DNA of 45,880 nt from Candidatus Thalassarchaeum sp. (GCA_030748335.1 JASMMD010000008.1:1-45880); one strand, 5' to 3'. Shown: positions 33,151 to 42,562, counted from the stretch's first letter. A program made the numbers and translations. The notes: generated from the letters alone by a model not told the origin.

Positions 33151-34905
33151 TTAGAGAACGGCTCTCGTACTCAATCTGCCGACGAGTTCGACGTCAAACT
33201 CCCCAGCATGTATGGGGGACCTCAGCCCGAACTCGTGGCTGACGGTTGGATCTATCTCTCCGAACTGCCCAATCTCCGTACCTGAGACCATCGCCCTTGC
33301 CCCCCGTCCAGCAATCCAAGGTCCATGCGAATCCTCGGTAGGTTCGAAGGAGACCTCGCTCGCCTCGACACCTAGGTCCCTCAGAAGGGCCTGTGTGATT
33401 CCCTTGGCCGCGGTGAATCCCCCTCCGACCTCGGCACATGCCCAAGCGACCCTCTTGGAGTTGCCCGAGTCCCTGACCACCTCGCCCAATTCGTACACCT
33501 TCTGCGGCAACTCGTGATGCCTATTTGCCGCAAGCAGTCCGAGCAGTGAGGGCAGGACGTACTGGCGCAGTATCGTGTGCTCAACGGTGATGGGGTTGGA
33601 AATCACGGATTTACCACCTCCCTCTGGCCACCTGACTCGCTCAAACTGATCCCTCTCGTTCGACAGAGTGAGTCCGAGAGTCTCCTGTATGCCCAGAGAC
33701 CTCAGACTCGCCCTAACCCTGCGTTCAAGGTGTGACGATTGCAGCGGAATCGCATCCATGTGAGTCTCCGACAACTTCTCTGGCATGTTCTCGTATCCGT
33801 ATCCTATCGCTATGTCCTCGACTATGTCTACCGGGTGCATGATATCGCTTCGCCAACGCGGCATCTCCACCACATGCTCGCGCTCACCCACCGCGCAATC
33901 GGCCCACCTCTCGGCCTTGTTCACACCGTCGGTGACAGTCCTTGACTCGATTAGCCTCCCTCCCATCTTGACCAGAGCTCCGGCAATCTCGTCGGAACCA
34001 AGGTCGAGGCCCAGCACCTTACCTATCAGACGGTCCGGGACTCGGTGCCTGACCGCATCCCCACGCGGGTTGATGCTGGTCTCGCCGTCCCACCCGGCGA
34101 CCCTGACGCTCTCGATGGATCCGCCCCTCTCATACAAGGAAAGGCAGACCAGCATCAGGCATGCCTCGCAGGCCCGCTGGTCCCATCCGGTCACGTCGAT
34201 GAAGAAGTCAGTCGTGGACTCAGTAATGGTGGTGTGATCGCCGTTGATAATCGGTGGGAACGATAGGATGTCGTCGTTGGAGTCAAGTATCACCGGGAAC
34301 GACTGTAGACCATCCATCAAGTGAGCGTACTCGACCCCTTTGGGATGTTCTTCGAGAATCTGGCGGATGGTCATCTCCTCGGTCATCATCAGCGGCACGA
34401 AGGAATGCGATTCTGGGACGGTGACGACCTTGAACGGCGCGGAGATGGTCGAGAGATCATGTACACCAATCGAAGCGAACCTGCGCTTACGTCCCAAAGT
34501 TAGGTGAAGCTTCTCTTGGTGATCCATCAAGGACTGGATAAAATCGTCCTTTTCAGAGTCGGTTTTTCCGGTGTCAACGCCTCTTACTACGGCCGCCATT
34601 ATCACTGGTCTGACCTGCTCTAGGGATGGGTCTACGGCCATCTCAGTCGCACTGTCGGAGACCTCAATCGAAGGACTCTCAAGTGCGCCCCCTGAGAAAC
34701 TCCTAACGGCGCGGGCCAGTGATTCGTGGCTGAGCAGGTCCGGACGGTCCGGAAAAACCTCTACTTCGATTACGTCGTCGTCGTTGCCCTCGACGGGGCA
34801 ACCCATGCTCGGCAGCCAGTCGGACCATCTGTCCGATGAGTGCTCTGACTCATTGATTCCCTGTATGTGCCGCAGGAGTGAGTGCTGGAGATTGAGAGTC
34901 GGCAT
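33151..34905 (-). CDS. pheT: Phenylalanyl-tRNA synthetase beta subunit (archaeal type)
   Basis: 584 residues, near the usual archaeal size. It begins MPTLNLQHSLLRHI and has early PheRS-beta features: an EVEVFPDRPDLLSHESLARAVR segment like the conserved ExxxxRPDLLS region. B3/B4 sequence follows, then a B5 domain (RVPDRLIGKVLGLDLGSDEIAGALVKMGG). The degenerate catalytic-like domain contains MHPVDIVEDIAIGYGYENMP and VISNPITVEHTILRQYVLPSLL. It forms the alpha2-beta2 synthetase with PheS, but pheS is not in this window. The gene follows the GXGXG/GOGAT-like gene by 8 bp, so they are probably one transcript. Confidence 0.95.
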   Translation of the reverse strand: MPTLNLQHSLLRHIQGINESEHSSDRWSDWLPSMGCPVEGNDDDVIEVEVFPDRPDLLSHESLARAVRSFSGGALESPSIEVSDSATEMAVDPSLEQVRPVIMAAVVRGVDTGKTDSEKDDFIQSLMDHQEKLHLTLGRKRRFASIGVHDLSTISAPFKVVTVPESHSFVPLMMTEEMTIRQILEEHPKGVEYAHLMDGLQSFPVILDSNDDILSFPPIINGDHTTITESTTDFFIDVTGWDQRACEACLMLVCLSLYERGGSIESVRVAGWDGETSINPRGDAVRHRVPDRLIGKVLGLDLGSDEIAGALVKMGGRLIESRTVTDGVNKAERWADCAVGEREHVVEMPRWRSDIMHPVDIVEDIAIGYGYENMPEKLSETHMDAIPLQSSHLERRVRASLRSLGIQETLGLTLSNERDQFERVRWPEGGGKSVISNPITVEHTILRQYVLPSLLGLLAANRHHELPQKVYELGEVVRDSGNSKRVAWACAEVGGGFTAAKGITQALLRDLGVEASEVSFEPTEDSHGPWIAGRGARAMVSGTEIGQFGEIDPTVSHEFGLRSPIHAGEFDVELVGRLSTRAVL

Positions 34906-34913
34906 TTCTCACC

Positions 34914-36455
34914 TCAATTGCCTAGCCACATGGGTAGCGGGCGATCGAAGCCCACCAGCCTCAGCCCACTTATCGAAGCCGTGTCGTAATCAAGGGCCCT
35001 GAGGTTCCTTCTACTCAGTTGCTCCAGTCCGTCTATGCCCAACTCAAGCATCCAACCTCGAACCGTCGAGTCCAGCCATACCAGCGTCTCCTCAAGACCT
35101 TCTGCAGGAGGGGGTGCCACCAGTATTGGACACCCAGCTGCGACAGCGATCAGCATATCCTCCGCGCTAGGCGCCTCGTCCATCTCTATGAGCAAGTGGC
35201 GCCCCTGCTCAGTCAGGTTCATCGCTCGGGCGGCGAGCCCTATTCGGGGTAGGGCTGATGCAGCGCGGCTACCGCCGGGCGACGCCGCGTCTATGACTGC
35301 CCCGTCCAAGTCTAGGTCTACAACCAGCCTGAACAGGTGATCGGCTCGATCGACGCAATCGCGCAGTAGGATTAGCGAGTCATCCTTCATCTTGCATGTG
35401 ATGGACACTAGGACCGCCTCAATCTCAGCATCGTTCAATTGAGGTAAATCCGCGAGATCGAGAACCACTCCGGCACAACTCCCCAGCCACTCTGTGCAAT
35501 CGATGAGATTGCCCTCGCCCACCAGAACTAGGTCATGCTCGCGAGGTGACTCCCTGACCAGTGCCGGCTGAGACTGCGAGGCCGCCCCGACCCAATCGCT
35601 GGACGAGTCTGACTCCACCAGCCAGGGGACGGGAAACAGAACGCCGCCTTCCTCAGTGCCCAATGGCATCAAGAGAGTAAATGGGTCAAGTGGGGAGTGC
35701 TCGGCCAGCCTTTCAGAACTCGAAGGGACTAGGGATATGCTTTCGAATCCCTCGGCTACAGAGGAGTCTGGCATCTCGGCGATTCCAGCGGATGACTCGG
35801 AGGGAACCAAAACCAAAGCGTCCTCTTCAAGAGTCAGGCCCAGCGGCTCTAGGTACTCTGCCAACTGGACCATCTCGGCTACCTCGACGCCTCGCATGGC
35901 AGCACCCTCTCCGGGAGGGGGACAGCTGCCGGCGATTACCACACGCCCCCCGGTCATCCCCATTCCGGGTTCCGATCCGACTGAACCAAGCACGACTATC
36001 GTGCCATCACTCATTCCAGCCCCTGTTCTCTTGCCGACATGACCCCGGACAATCACCGTCCCACCTGACATGCAGGCCCCGACTTCGTCGCCAGCCGAGC
36101 CCTGCACCGTGATGGTGCCGCCGGCCATCCGGTTCCCGAGGCGATCGCCAACGTCCTTCTCCACCACGATGCGACCGTCTCTTTGGAAAGCCCCGACCAT
36201 CGAGGTACTCGATCCTTGGAGCGTGAAGTTCCCCCCATTGTTCATCGCGCCTGCGCACTCGCCAAGGTCCCCCAGTAGAAGCACTCTGGACTTGGCGGGA
36301 AGGTGGGTAATTGCCCCGATCTCACCCTTCTTGGGCTTCTCGTCCCCCCCGCGACCCCATCCAATCCTGACCAGCAGGTCCCTCTCCAAGGCCTCGGAGA
36401 GCATTCCATCGAGGTCGCGGCCCAGTTTGATGCTCTTCGCCGTGACCTCGCGCAT
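34914..36455 (-). CDS. GXGXG-domain protein fused to a degenerate glutamate-synthase FMN-domain-like region
   Basis: 513 residues. Residues ~60-185 are a GXGXG right-handed beta-helix, as at the C-terminus of glutamate synthase large subunit and in formylmethanofuran dehydrogenase subunit C: LGECAGAMNNGG, GDRLGNRMAGGTI, GDEVGACMSGGTV, GKRTGAGMSDGTI, GSEPGMGMTGGRV. The C-terminal ~200 residues resemble a worn glutamate-synthase FMN barrel: LDGAVIDAASPGGSRAASALP, GLAARAMNLT, and a terminal WMLELGIDGLEQLSRRNLRAL. The Cys cluster for the 3Fe-4S centre is absent, as is any amidotransferase domain. It is unlikely to be a working GOGAT alone; a scaffold or a new enzyme are options. pheT follows 8 bp downstream. 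Confidence 0.65.
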   Translation of the reverse strand: MREVTAKSIKLGRDLDGMLSEALERDLLVRIGWGRGGDEKPKKGEIGAITHLPAKSRVLLLGDLGECAGAMNNGGNFTLQGSSTSMVGAFQRDGRIVVEKDVGDRLGNRMAGGTITVQGSAGDEVGACMSGGTVIVRGHVGKRTGAGMSDGTIVVLGSVGSEPGMGMTGGRVVIAGSCPPPGEGAAMRGVEVAEMVQLAEYLEPLGLTLEEDALVLVPSESSAGIAEMPDSSVAEGFESISLVPSSSERLAEHSPLDPFTLLMPLGTEEGGVLFPVPWLVESDSSSDWVGAASQSQPALVRESPREHDLVLVGEGNLIDCTEWLGSCAGVVLDLADLPQLNDAEIEAVLVSITCKMKDDSLILLRDCVDRADHLFRLVVDLDLDGAVIDAASPGGSRAASALPRIGLAARAMNLTEQGRHLLIEMDEAPSAEDMLIAVAAGCPILVAPPPAEGLEETLVWLDSTVRGWMLELGIDGLEQLSRRNLRALDYDTASISGLRLVGFDRPLPMWLGN

Positions 36456-36577
36456 GACACTCCCTGTACGGACATGGCCCCATCCGTCTTCATTCTGACG
36501 GGCAGAGTGTGTCTGAGCCGCTGCTAATCAGACAAAACTCGAGGTTCGGGTCGAAGGGTATGTTGATAGAGGGCTGG

Positions 36578-36598
36578 CAGGGGCGACGAAACGCCCTG
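36578..36598 (+). other. Possible hairpin in the leader of the GAPDH gene
   Basis: CAGGGGCG and CGCCCTG can pair (seven pairs with one bulged G) around an ACGAAA loop, 21 nt before the GTG start at 36620. It sits in the 164-bp divergent spacer. It could be a leader hairpin or chance; no other structure was recognised in this spacer. Confidence 0.2.
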
Positions 36599-36619
36599 AG
36601 GGGCATATGGGGTCGAGGC

Positions 36620-37654
36620 GTGATTAGGGTCGCCATCAACGGCTACGGGACTATCGGCAAGAGAGTCGCCGATGCAGTAGACGCTCAGGACGACATGGAA
36701 GTCGCTGGAGTGACCAAGACCGGGCCGAGCTTCGGCTGCTCCCTAGCGGCGAAGAAGGGCTTCCCATTGTACTGCACCAGCGACGACCCGGATCGCATAG
36801 CCTCATTCTCGTCGGGCGGATACGATTGCCAAGGAGGACTTTCCGATCTGCTTTCCTCGGCCGACGTCGTGGTCGACTGCGCTCCCGGGAAGATGGGTGC
36901 AGCCAATTTGGCCAAGTACGAGGCAGCAGGTATCAAACACATGTTCCAAGGTGGCGAGAAGCACGAACTGACCGGCCTCTCGTACTCCTCGAGCGCCAAC
37001 CACACCGAGAACCTGAATGCCAGAGGGACCAGAGTGGTCTCCTGCAACACCACCGGACTCTCACGCACTCTGGTGCCGTTGTACGAAATCGCTCGTTCGC
37101 TCAGGGTCGAGTGCACCATGATTCGCAGGGCAGCCGATCCAGGGGACTCAAAGAAGGGCCCTATCAACGCCATCAAACCGGTCCTCAAGGTGCCTAGTCA
37201 CCATGGCCCAGATGTGATGACTGTGAAGCCTGAGATAGAGATCAACTCGTTAGCTGTGGCGGTCCCGACCACCCTGATGCACGTTCACGCCATCATAGCG
37301 GATTTGCCCACAGGTCACGGCCAGACCACCGAGTCCATACTCGATCTGTGGAGGCACACACCTAGGGTCATAGTGATGCACGGAGAAGGCGATCGCCTGA
37401 CGACCACCGCAGAGGTCATGGAGATGGCGCGTGACATAGGCCGCAAGTGGGGTGACTTGCACGAGGTCTTTGTCTGGGAGGACGGGGTGAAGTTAGTGGG
37501 TGACAGACTGTACTACTTCCAAGCCATACACCAGGAGAGCGACGTGATACCTGAAAATATCGACTGCATACGCGCCCTGATGGGGGTCGAGGCAGACTGG
37601 AAGACATCTGTGGCTAAGACGGACAGCGCGATTTCGGACTACTACGGACTCTGA
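36620..37654 (+). CDS. gap: Glyceraldehyde-3-phosphate dehydrogenase, archaeal type II
   Basis: 344 residues from the GTG at 36620. That start gives the canonical N-terminus IRVAINGYGTIGKRVADAV (Rossmann GxGxxG) of archaeal GAPDH; the frame is open upstream to 36509 but has no family match there. The catalytic Cys142 lies in VSCNTTGLSRTL. The block IRRAADPGDSKKGPINAI is diagnostic of the type II archaeal enzyme, and PTTLMHVHAI is also conserved. It catalyses the NAD(P)-dependent oxidation of glyceraldehyde-3-phosphate, mainly in gluconeogenesis or the lower Embden-Meyerhof route in archaea. It is divergent from the GXGXG gene, and the giant subtilase starts 76 bp downstream. Confidence 0.96.
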   Translation: MIRVAINGYGTIGKRVADAVDAQDDMEVAGVTKTGPSFGCSLAAKKGFPLYCTSDDPDRIASFSSGGYDCQGGLSDLLSSADVVVDCAPGKMGAANLAKYEAAGIKHMFQGGEKHELTGLSYSSSANHTENLNARGTRVVSCNTTGLSRTLVPLYEIARSLRVECTMIRRAADPGDSKKGPINAIKPVLKVPSHHGPDVMTVKPEIEINSLAVAVPTTLMHVHAIIADLPTGHGQTTESILDLWRHTPRVIVMHGEGDRLTTTAEVMEMARDIGRKWGDLHEVFVWEDGVKLVGDRLYYFQAIHQESDVIPENIDCIRALMGVEADWKTSVAKTDSAISDYYGL

Positions 37655-37701
37655 GCTCACCCCGTGGTCGGTGAGTTTCGTTGTACACCTAGCATGAACG
37701 G

Positions 37702-37709
37702 TCAAAAAG
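37702..37709 (+). promoter_or_regulatory. TATA-like element of the giant subtilase gene
   Basis: TCAAAAAG is centred about 26 nt before the ATG at 37731, consistent with a leaderless transcript. Confidence 0.4.
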
Positions 37710-37730
37710 CCCCCTCGGGTCGGCTGATGC

Positions 37731-40700
37731 ATGACTAGGACTCGCTCGACAGTGCTAGTGCTCGCAGCACTCGTCCTGTCCACGTGGTCAGGCGCGCTCG
37801 CGAGCGTCTCCGCAAACCTTCCCTCCGGCAGTGATTCACTAGGCTCCTCGGTGCCATCTCAGTCAGAGTGGTCACAAATCGATGCCTTTGGGGCCTACTA
37901 TCCGCTGCGTGAGTCATCGGGCCTCCTGCACTCACCATTTGGGTCGTTCGACCCGTTGCGCGATCCGATTCCACTCGGCCCGGAGAACCTGTACGACCCG
38001 AAAGCCCTCGAGCGCACTGGAATGCTCCTCGTACAATCCTCCAGCGCCGACATGACGGACGTGTTTGACTCCCTGTCCAGCATGAGACTGGAGGTCCTCG
38101 ATGTGTTCCCTGACGAAGCCGTCGTGGTACGTGTCGATTTCTCAGACGGTGACGGCGTTCTGGCGGCGATTGACAGCATCCCAAGTGTCAGATGGGCTGG
38201 GGAACTCCCTGTGTCATGGCGAGTGGCCCCAGAGTTGATACCGCTTTCCGCAAGACACGGGATGCTGGTGGATCTGGATGTAACTCCCGCTCCCGATCTC
38301 AGCACTGACGAGTTGGCCGAACTCTCACAGGACCTATTGCTGGTCTCGGGAGAGACAGGGCCCAGAGAGGTGTGCGACGCCTACCTGTGCCAGCCTCGCT
38401 CGGTTGATGCGAAGTGGATACCGATATTGGCTATGGACGGGAGGATTCTGCATATTGGTTCGGCCCCTCAATTGGTCGTCCACAATACCAACGCTAGGAC
38501 AATCAGCGGAGTCAACGACGCCTTGTCTAATTCGGGAGGTGCACTGAATGGCAGTGGAGAGGTGCTTGCCATCTCCGACACCGGGTTGGATGGCGACCAT
38601 GGAGACTTCACGAATAGAATCAGGGGGATCTATGACCAGTTCGGTCCTGACAATTCGAACGCCGACGTCAACAGCGGCCACGGGACTCACGTGGCGGCCA
38701 CGCTCCTCGGTGACGGTTCGGGCGACTCCACTGCTTTGGGCATGGTCCCAGCCGCCACCTTCCACTTCTATCAACTCGAGGCCGACAGCTCAGGAGTACT
38801 GGCTCGATGGGGTTCGCTATACGACATGTTCACTCACTCATGGCAGAACAGCGCACGCATACAGACCAACAGCTGGGGCAATGAGAACCTAGTCGGTGAA
38901 TACAGCTCTGATTCAAGGTCCGCCGACGCCTTCCTAGTGGATTATCCACGCTTCCTCGTCCTGTTCTCTGCAGGAGACCTTGGTTCAAGTGGAAACAGCG
39001 TCACACCTCCCGGAACCGCGAAGAACGTCCTGACGGTCGGAGCCTCCACCACAGGGGCGCAGGGCAGCATTCCAGAGGGCTCGGTGCCAGGCTTCTCGTC
39101 GAGGGGTACGACCCTAGACGGGCGCATCAAGCCTGACCTGGTCGCTCCGGGAGTGATGATCTGCTCAGCAAGGGCCGAGGAAGCGCAGTTCGCCAGTGGC
39201 GCCACGTGCTCTAGCGCGACCCACGGCGATGGTAGCACTCCTTTGTACATGGCCCTCAACGGCTCTTCTATGGCCACACCGGTGGTCGCCGGTGCCGCAA
39301 CCATGGTCCGGCAGTACCTCAGGCAGATGGAGGGGATAAGCGAGCCACGCTCGGACCTGATTAGGGCCATCCTGATTAACGGCGCCGAGGACATCGGTAC
39401 TCCCGACATCCCGAATTCCGCCGAGGGCTGGGGACAGGTAGACGTGCAGAACAGCCTCTACCCTTCTTCGGGAGGGCAGGATCTGTCTGTCCTGTATGAC
39501 TACTCGCGCGAGCTGCTTCCCGGCCATTCCTTCATCTACACCTTCGACATCGATGCGAGCCAGAGCATCGATATCACGCTGGTTTGGAACGACAGGGAGG
39601 GCTCTGCCGTGGCCGACCAGAGCGCCGCCAGACTGGTGAACGATCTAGATCTGAGGGCGACTTCCCCTGACGGCACCGTGTACATCGCGAACCAGTTCTC
39701 CAGCGGGTTCAGCGTCTCGGGTGGTAGCGAGGACCGCCTCAATAATGTGGAGAGGGTGCGACTGGCTACGGGTACCTCGGGTACATGGACCGTCGAGGTA
39801 GGCCACGCAGGAGGCACCCTACAGGACTACGCGATAGTCGTGAGTGCGGCGGCCACGGAGTTGGAGCAAGCAGACCTGACTGTGTTCGGGGGCTCACTTT
39901 CGAGCTCCGTGGAGAGTCCATTGCAGGGCGACACCTTACTGATCGAGGCAGCTTGGAAGAACCAGGGCGCCGCTGAAACGGGCATCTACTCGATTGAGGT
40001 CGAGGACCTCACCGACGGGACGGTGATTCACACCTCCCAACGTTCCTCGCTTGGCGGTGGCATGCTCGACTCACTGTCATTCCCGCACTCGTTCTCCACC
40101 ACGGGGCTGCACGTACTCGAGCTGAGGCTGGATTCCGAATCGGAGGTCGACGAACTCAACGACGAGTCTACGGGGACGGACAACAACAGGATGCTGCTGC
40201 ATGTCAACGTCTCGCAGATCGGGGTCAGACTAACTCCTCTCATGGGGGACGGAACCGTCCCGAGCAACCCAGCTGAGGTGAGCCAGGCGATGACTAGGAC
40301 CCTAGATCCAAGGACAGCCAGTTGGGTTCTCTTCGATCTCGAGATGCGAAACGAGGGTACCTCCGAGATATCAGTCGGTCTGAGCGTTTCGCCTGTGCAG
40401 TTGCTCGGGGATGATGGGGTTCTCTACGCCCCTCAGGACGAGTGGTGGAAACTGATCAACGAGTCAGGTCCTTGGACGCTGGCACCATACGGAGAGGAGG
40501 GCGACAGGATGGTCGTCACCCTGAACATGTCGGACATGGACACCGACTTGTCCAGCCCCTCCGATGTGGTGTATGCCCTGCCTGGGACTTTCGTCTCCGA
40601 CCTGACCCTGTTCGACACCAACGCCCCAACAGTCTCGCACAGCATCAGGCTGACAGCGATAGTCGAGAGGGTTGAGGGGTTGTACACCATAGTCGCTGGA

Positions 40701-42521
40701 ACCGAGGGGTTGGGTGCGGAGCCCGGCGATTTCGCCGTCTTCTCCCTATCCATAAAGAACACTGGCAACGGACCGACCCAGTATATGGTCAGTTGCGAGA
40801 CTGACGATCGGTGGACCATACACCTCGGCAACAGCCAATCCTCCGAAATCACGCTCGAGCCGCTCAGTCGTCTGCAATTCCTCCCACTCCCCGTAAGGGT
40901 CAGAGTTCCCGATGCCCATGGTGGGCAGCCTTCCGCCGGGCTGACCCAAGATATCCTGTGCGTAACGACCTCTGTCAATGACCCGACATTGGAGACCACC
41001 GAAGGGGCGCTGCTGACTGTTCTCGAGAAGCTCGACTTCTCACCCGAGTTGTTCGATTCCGAGGGAGTCGCGCTAGGGCCACTCGCCATTGCCGAGCCCA
41101 GACCAGTCCTGAACAACGACGTGATTACGACCGAACTGATTGTCTCAAACGACGGAAACGTCCCGATGCAGTTCGTAGTGCAGGCCTTCTCGTCGCTGAA
41201 CAGCTGGCCTATCCAGATTACCGTGGGCTTGGACGTCCAGACCGAGGAGATATCCCTCGACATCCCGGCTGGCTCATACGCCAGCGTGAGCATCGCCACA
41301 ATAGTGCCGCCTGCTGCGGAAATGGGGGCATCCAACACCATCACGGTACGCACTACCCTCGCTGACGGTCCGACCGTCACCAATGCCTCGCGCCTAGTGG
41401 TGCAGGAGGTCGCCACCTTGGACCTCACTTGGAACGCCACCATGGCCATTTCTCTAGGGATCCCCGGTACTGCGGACATCCATGCTCACAACACCGGCAA
41501 CGTCGAGCTCGGCATCAGCCTGACCATGGGCACGCTGCCGGAGGGCTGGTCAGGAGGGTTCCTGTCTGGCAGAGACTTCTCCATGGGGATGAACCAAGAG
41601 GCGACTATCACCGTCGGGGTCGACCTCCCCGGCATTCTCCCTGCCGGGTTGACAGGTCAGAAGGTCTCGGTCATCATCGAGTCCACCTCGCCCTCGGGAG
41701 GTGACGTGCGCGTGTACACTGTGGAGATGGACGTGGAGGTGCTGCCTTCGATCTGGCTCGGCCTGACTTGCGAATCGTCCACCTTTGAGAACATCGACTC
41801 TTCGGGCACGACCTTCGAGATTGTGGTGACCAACCTAGGCAACACTCAGGCGGACGTGTTCGTCTCCACTGAGGGGGCGGAGGGTTGGGACATCTTGCTT
41901 GAGCACCTGTCAATCTCCTCATCAGTCACCCTGGCCGCAGGCGAGTCATTGTCAGTGACGGCCACGGCCATCCCCGGAGAAGGAGCTTCCAATGGCTTGA
42001 CTCACATCCAATTCAGCGCTAACTCCACGGGTGAGGGAGGGGTTGCAGCAAGCATCACAGGAGGCAGCATCGAGATTGGAATCAGCAAGGAGAGGGGTTC
42101 CAGTAGAGGCGGTCTGGGAGGGATTCTGGACAGTATAGGACTTCCCGATTGGACACTAGCCCTGACTTTCCTCTTACTGCTAGGCTTTGCGGTAGTATCA
42201 GGAGTCAAGATGAGAAGGTCATCCGCGCAATCGCTCAGCCCCGAGGAGGAGTTGATCCCAGAGGGCTCGGCCCTCCTTGCAGGGACTCAATCCGAGAGAA
42301 AAGCCGCCGCCTTGGAGACTTCGGCATCGGGCGAGGTATTGACTGGCGGAGTCAGCGACGACGAGATTCAGGCCGCCATAGCTCAGTCAGCCCCGATGCT
42401 CAAACCGCCTACTGCGGACGAGGGCGCTCCCCCACTCCCTCTCGGGGGCCTCCCTGAGGGGTGGACCATGGATCAGTGGAAAACCTACGGTCACCTGTGG
42501 TGGGAGCAGAACAAGCCCTAG
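37731..42521 (+). CDS. Giant secreted, C-terminally anchored subtilase (S8) with Asp at the oxyanion position
   Basis: 1596 residues. Signal peptide: TRTRSTVLVLAALVLSTWSGALASVSA. A ~240-residue pro-region precedes the S8 domain: Asp283 (ISDTGLDGDHGD), His317 (GHGTHVAATLLGDG) and Ser513 (NGSSMATPVVAG). The oxyanion residue, normally Asn in A-G-N, is Asp416 in FSAGDLGSSGNS. After the protease come a jelly-roll/P-domain-like segment (FDIDASQSIDITLVWND) and about five CARDB/NEW3-type Ig modules (KNTGNGPTQYMVS, SNDGNVPMQFVVQ, HNTGNVELGISL, TNLGNTQADVFVS). One membrane helix (WTLALTFLLLLGFAVVSGV) leads to a ~90-residue cytoplasmic tail ending GLPEGWTMDQWKTYGHLWWE. Digestion of external or surface proteins is the likely job. 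Confidence 0.9.
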   Translation: MTRTRSTVLVLAALVLSTWSGALASVSANLPSGSDSLGSSVPSQSEWSQIDAFGAYYPLRESSGLLHSPFGSFDPLRDPIPLGPENLYDPKALERTGMLLVQSSSADMTDVFDSLSSMRLEVLDVFPDEAVVVRVDFSDGDGVLAAIDSIPSVRWAGELPVSWRVAPELIPLSARHGMLVDLDVTPAPDLSTDELAELSQDLLLVSGETGPREVCDAYLCQPRSVDAKWIPILAMDGRILHIGSAPQLVVHNTNARTISGVNDALSNSGGALNGSGEVLAISDTGLDGDHGDFTNRIRGIYDQFGPDNSNADVNSGHGTHVAATLLGDGSGDSTALGMVPAATFHFYQLEADSSGVLARWGSLYDMFTHSWQNSARIQTNSWGNENLVGEYSSDSRSADAFLVDYPRFLVLFSAGDLGSSGNSVTPPGTAKNVLTVGASTTGAQGSIPEGSVPGFSSRGTTLDGRIKPDLVAPGVMICSARAEEAQFASGATCSSATHGDGSTPLYMALNGSSMATPVVAGAATMVRQYLRQMEGISEPRSDLIRAILINGAEDIGTPDIPNSAEGWGQVDVQNSLYPSSGGQDLSVLYDYSRELLPGHSFIYTFDIDASQSIDITLVWNDREGSAVADQSAARLVNDLDLRATSPDGTVYIANQFSSGFSVSGGSEDRLNNVERVRLATGTSGTWTVEVGHAGGTLQDYAIVVSAAATELEQADLTVFGGSLSSSVESPLQGDTLLIEAAWKNQGAAETGIYSIEVEDLTDGTVIHTSQRSSLGGGMLDSLSFPHSFSTTGLHVLELRLDSESEVDELNDESTGTDNNRMLLHVNVSQIGVRLTPLMGDGTVPSNPAEVSQAMTRTLDPRTASWVLFDLEMRNEGTSEISVGLSVSPVQLLGDDGVLYAPQDEWWKLINESGPWTLAPYGEEGDRMVVTLNMSDMDTDLSSPSDVVYALPGTFVSDLTLFDTNAPTVSHSIRLTAIVERVEGLYTIVAGTEGLGAEPGDFAVFSLSIKNTGNGPTQYMVSCETDDRWTIHLGNSQSSEITLEPLSRLQFLPLPVRVRVPDAHGGQPSAGLTQDILCVTTSVNDPTLETTEGALLTVLEKLDFSPELFDSEGVALGPLAIAEPRPVLNNDVITTELIVSNDGNVPMQFVVQAFSSLNSWPIQITVGLDVQTEEISLDIPAGSYASVSIATIVPPAAEMGASNTITVRTTLADGPTVTNASRLVVQEVATLDLTWNATMAISLGIPGTADIHAHNTGNVELGISLTMGTLPEGWSGGFLSGRDFSMGMNQEATITVGVDLPGILPAGLTGQKVSVIIESTSPSGGDVRVYTVEMDVEVLPSIWLGLTCESSTFENIDSSGTTFEIVVTNLGNTQADVFVSTEGAEGWDILLEHLSISSSVTLAAGESLSVTATAIPGEGASNGLTHIQFSANSTGEGGVAASITGGSIEIGISKERGSSRGGLGGILDSIGLPDWTLALTFLLLLGFAVVSGVKMRRSSAQSLSPEEELIPEGSALLAGTQSERKAAALETSASGEVLTGGVSDDEIQAAIAQSAPMLKPPTADEGAPPLPLGGLPEGWTMDQWKTYGHLWWEQNKP

Positions 42522-42527
42522 ATGCGC

Positions 42528-42538
42528 TTTGCTTATGG
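42528..42538 (+). promoter_or_regulatory. TATA-like element of adk
   Basis: TTTGCTTATGG lies about 30 nt before the adk ATG (42563), directly after the subtilase stop. The spacing supports a separate leaderless adk transcript. Confidence 0.4.
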
Positions 42539-42562
42539 CCCGGACCGCCTCGCCGATGGCTG

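Noticed and set aside
41429-42457. Plus-strand alternative frames and an antisense frame (40433-41479) in the subtilase gene
   Set aside because: The main frame encodes continuous Ig-like modules. The alternatives show biased composition and no domain.
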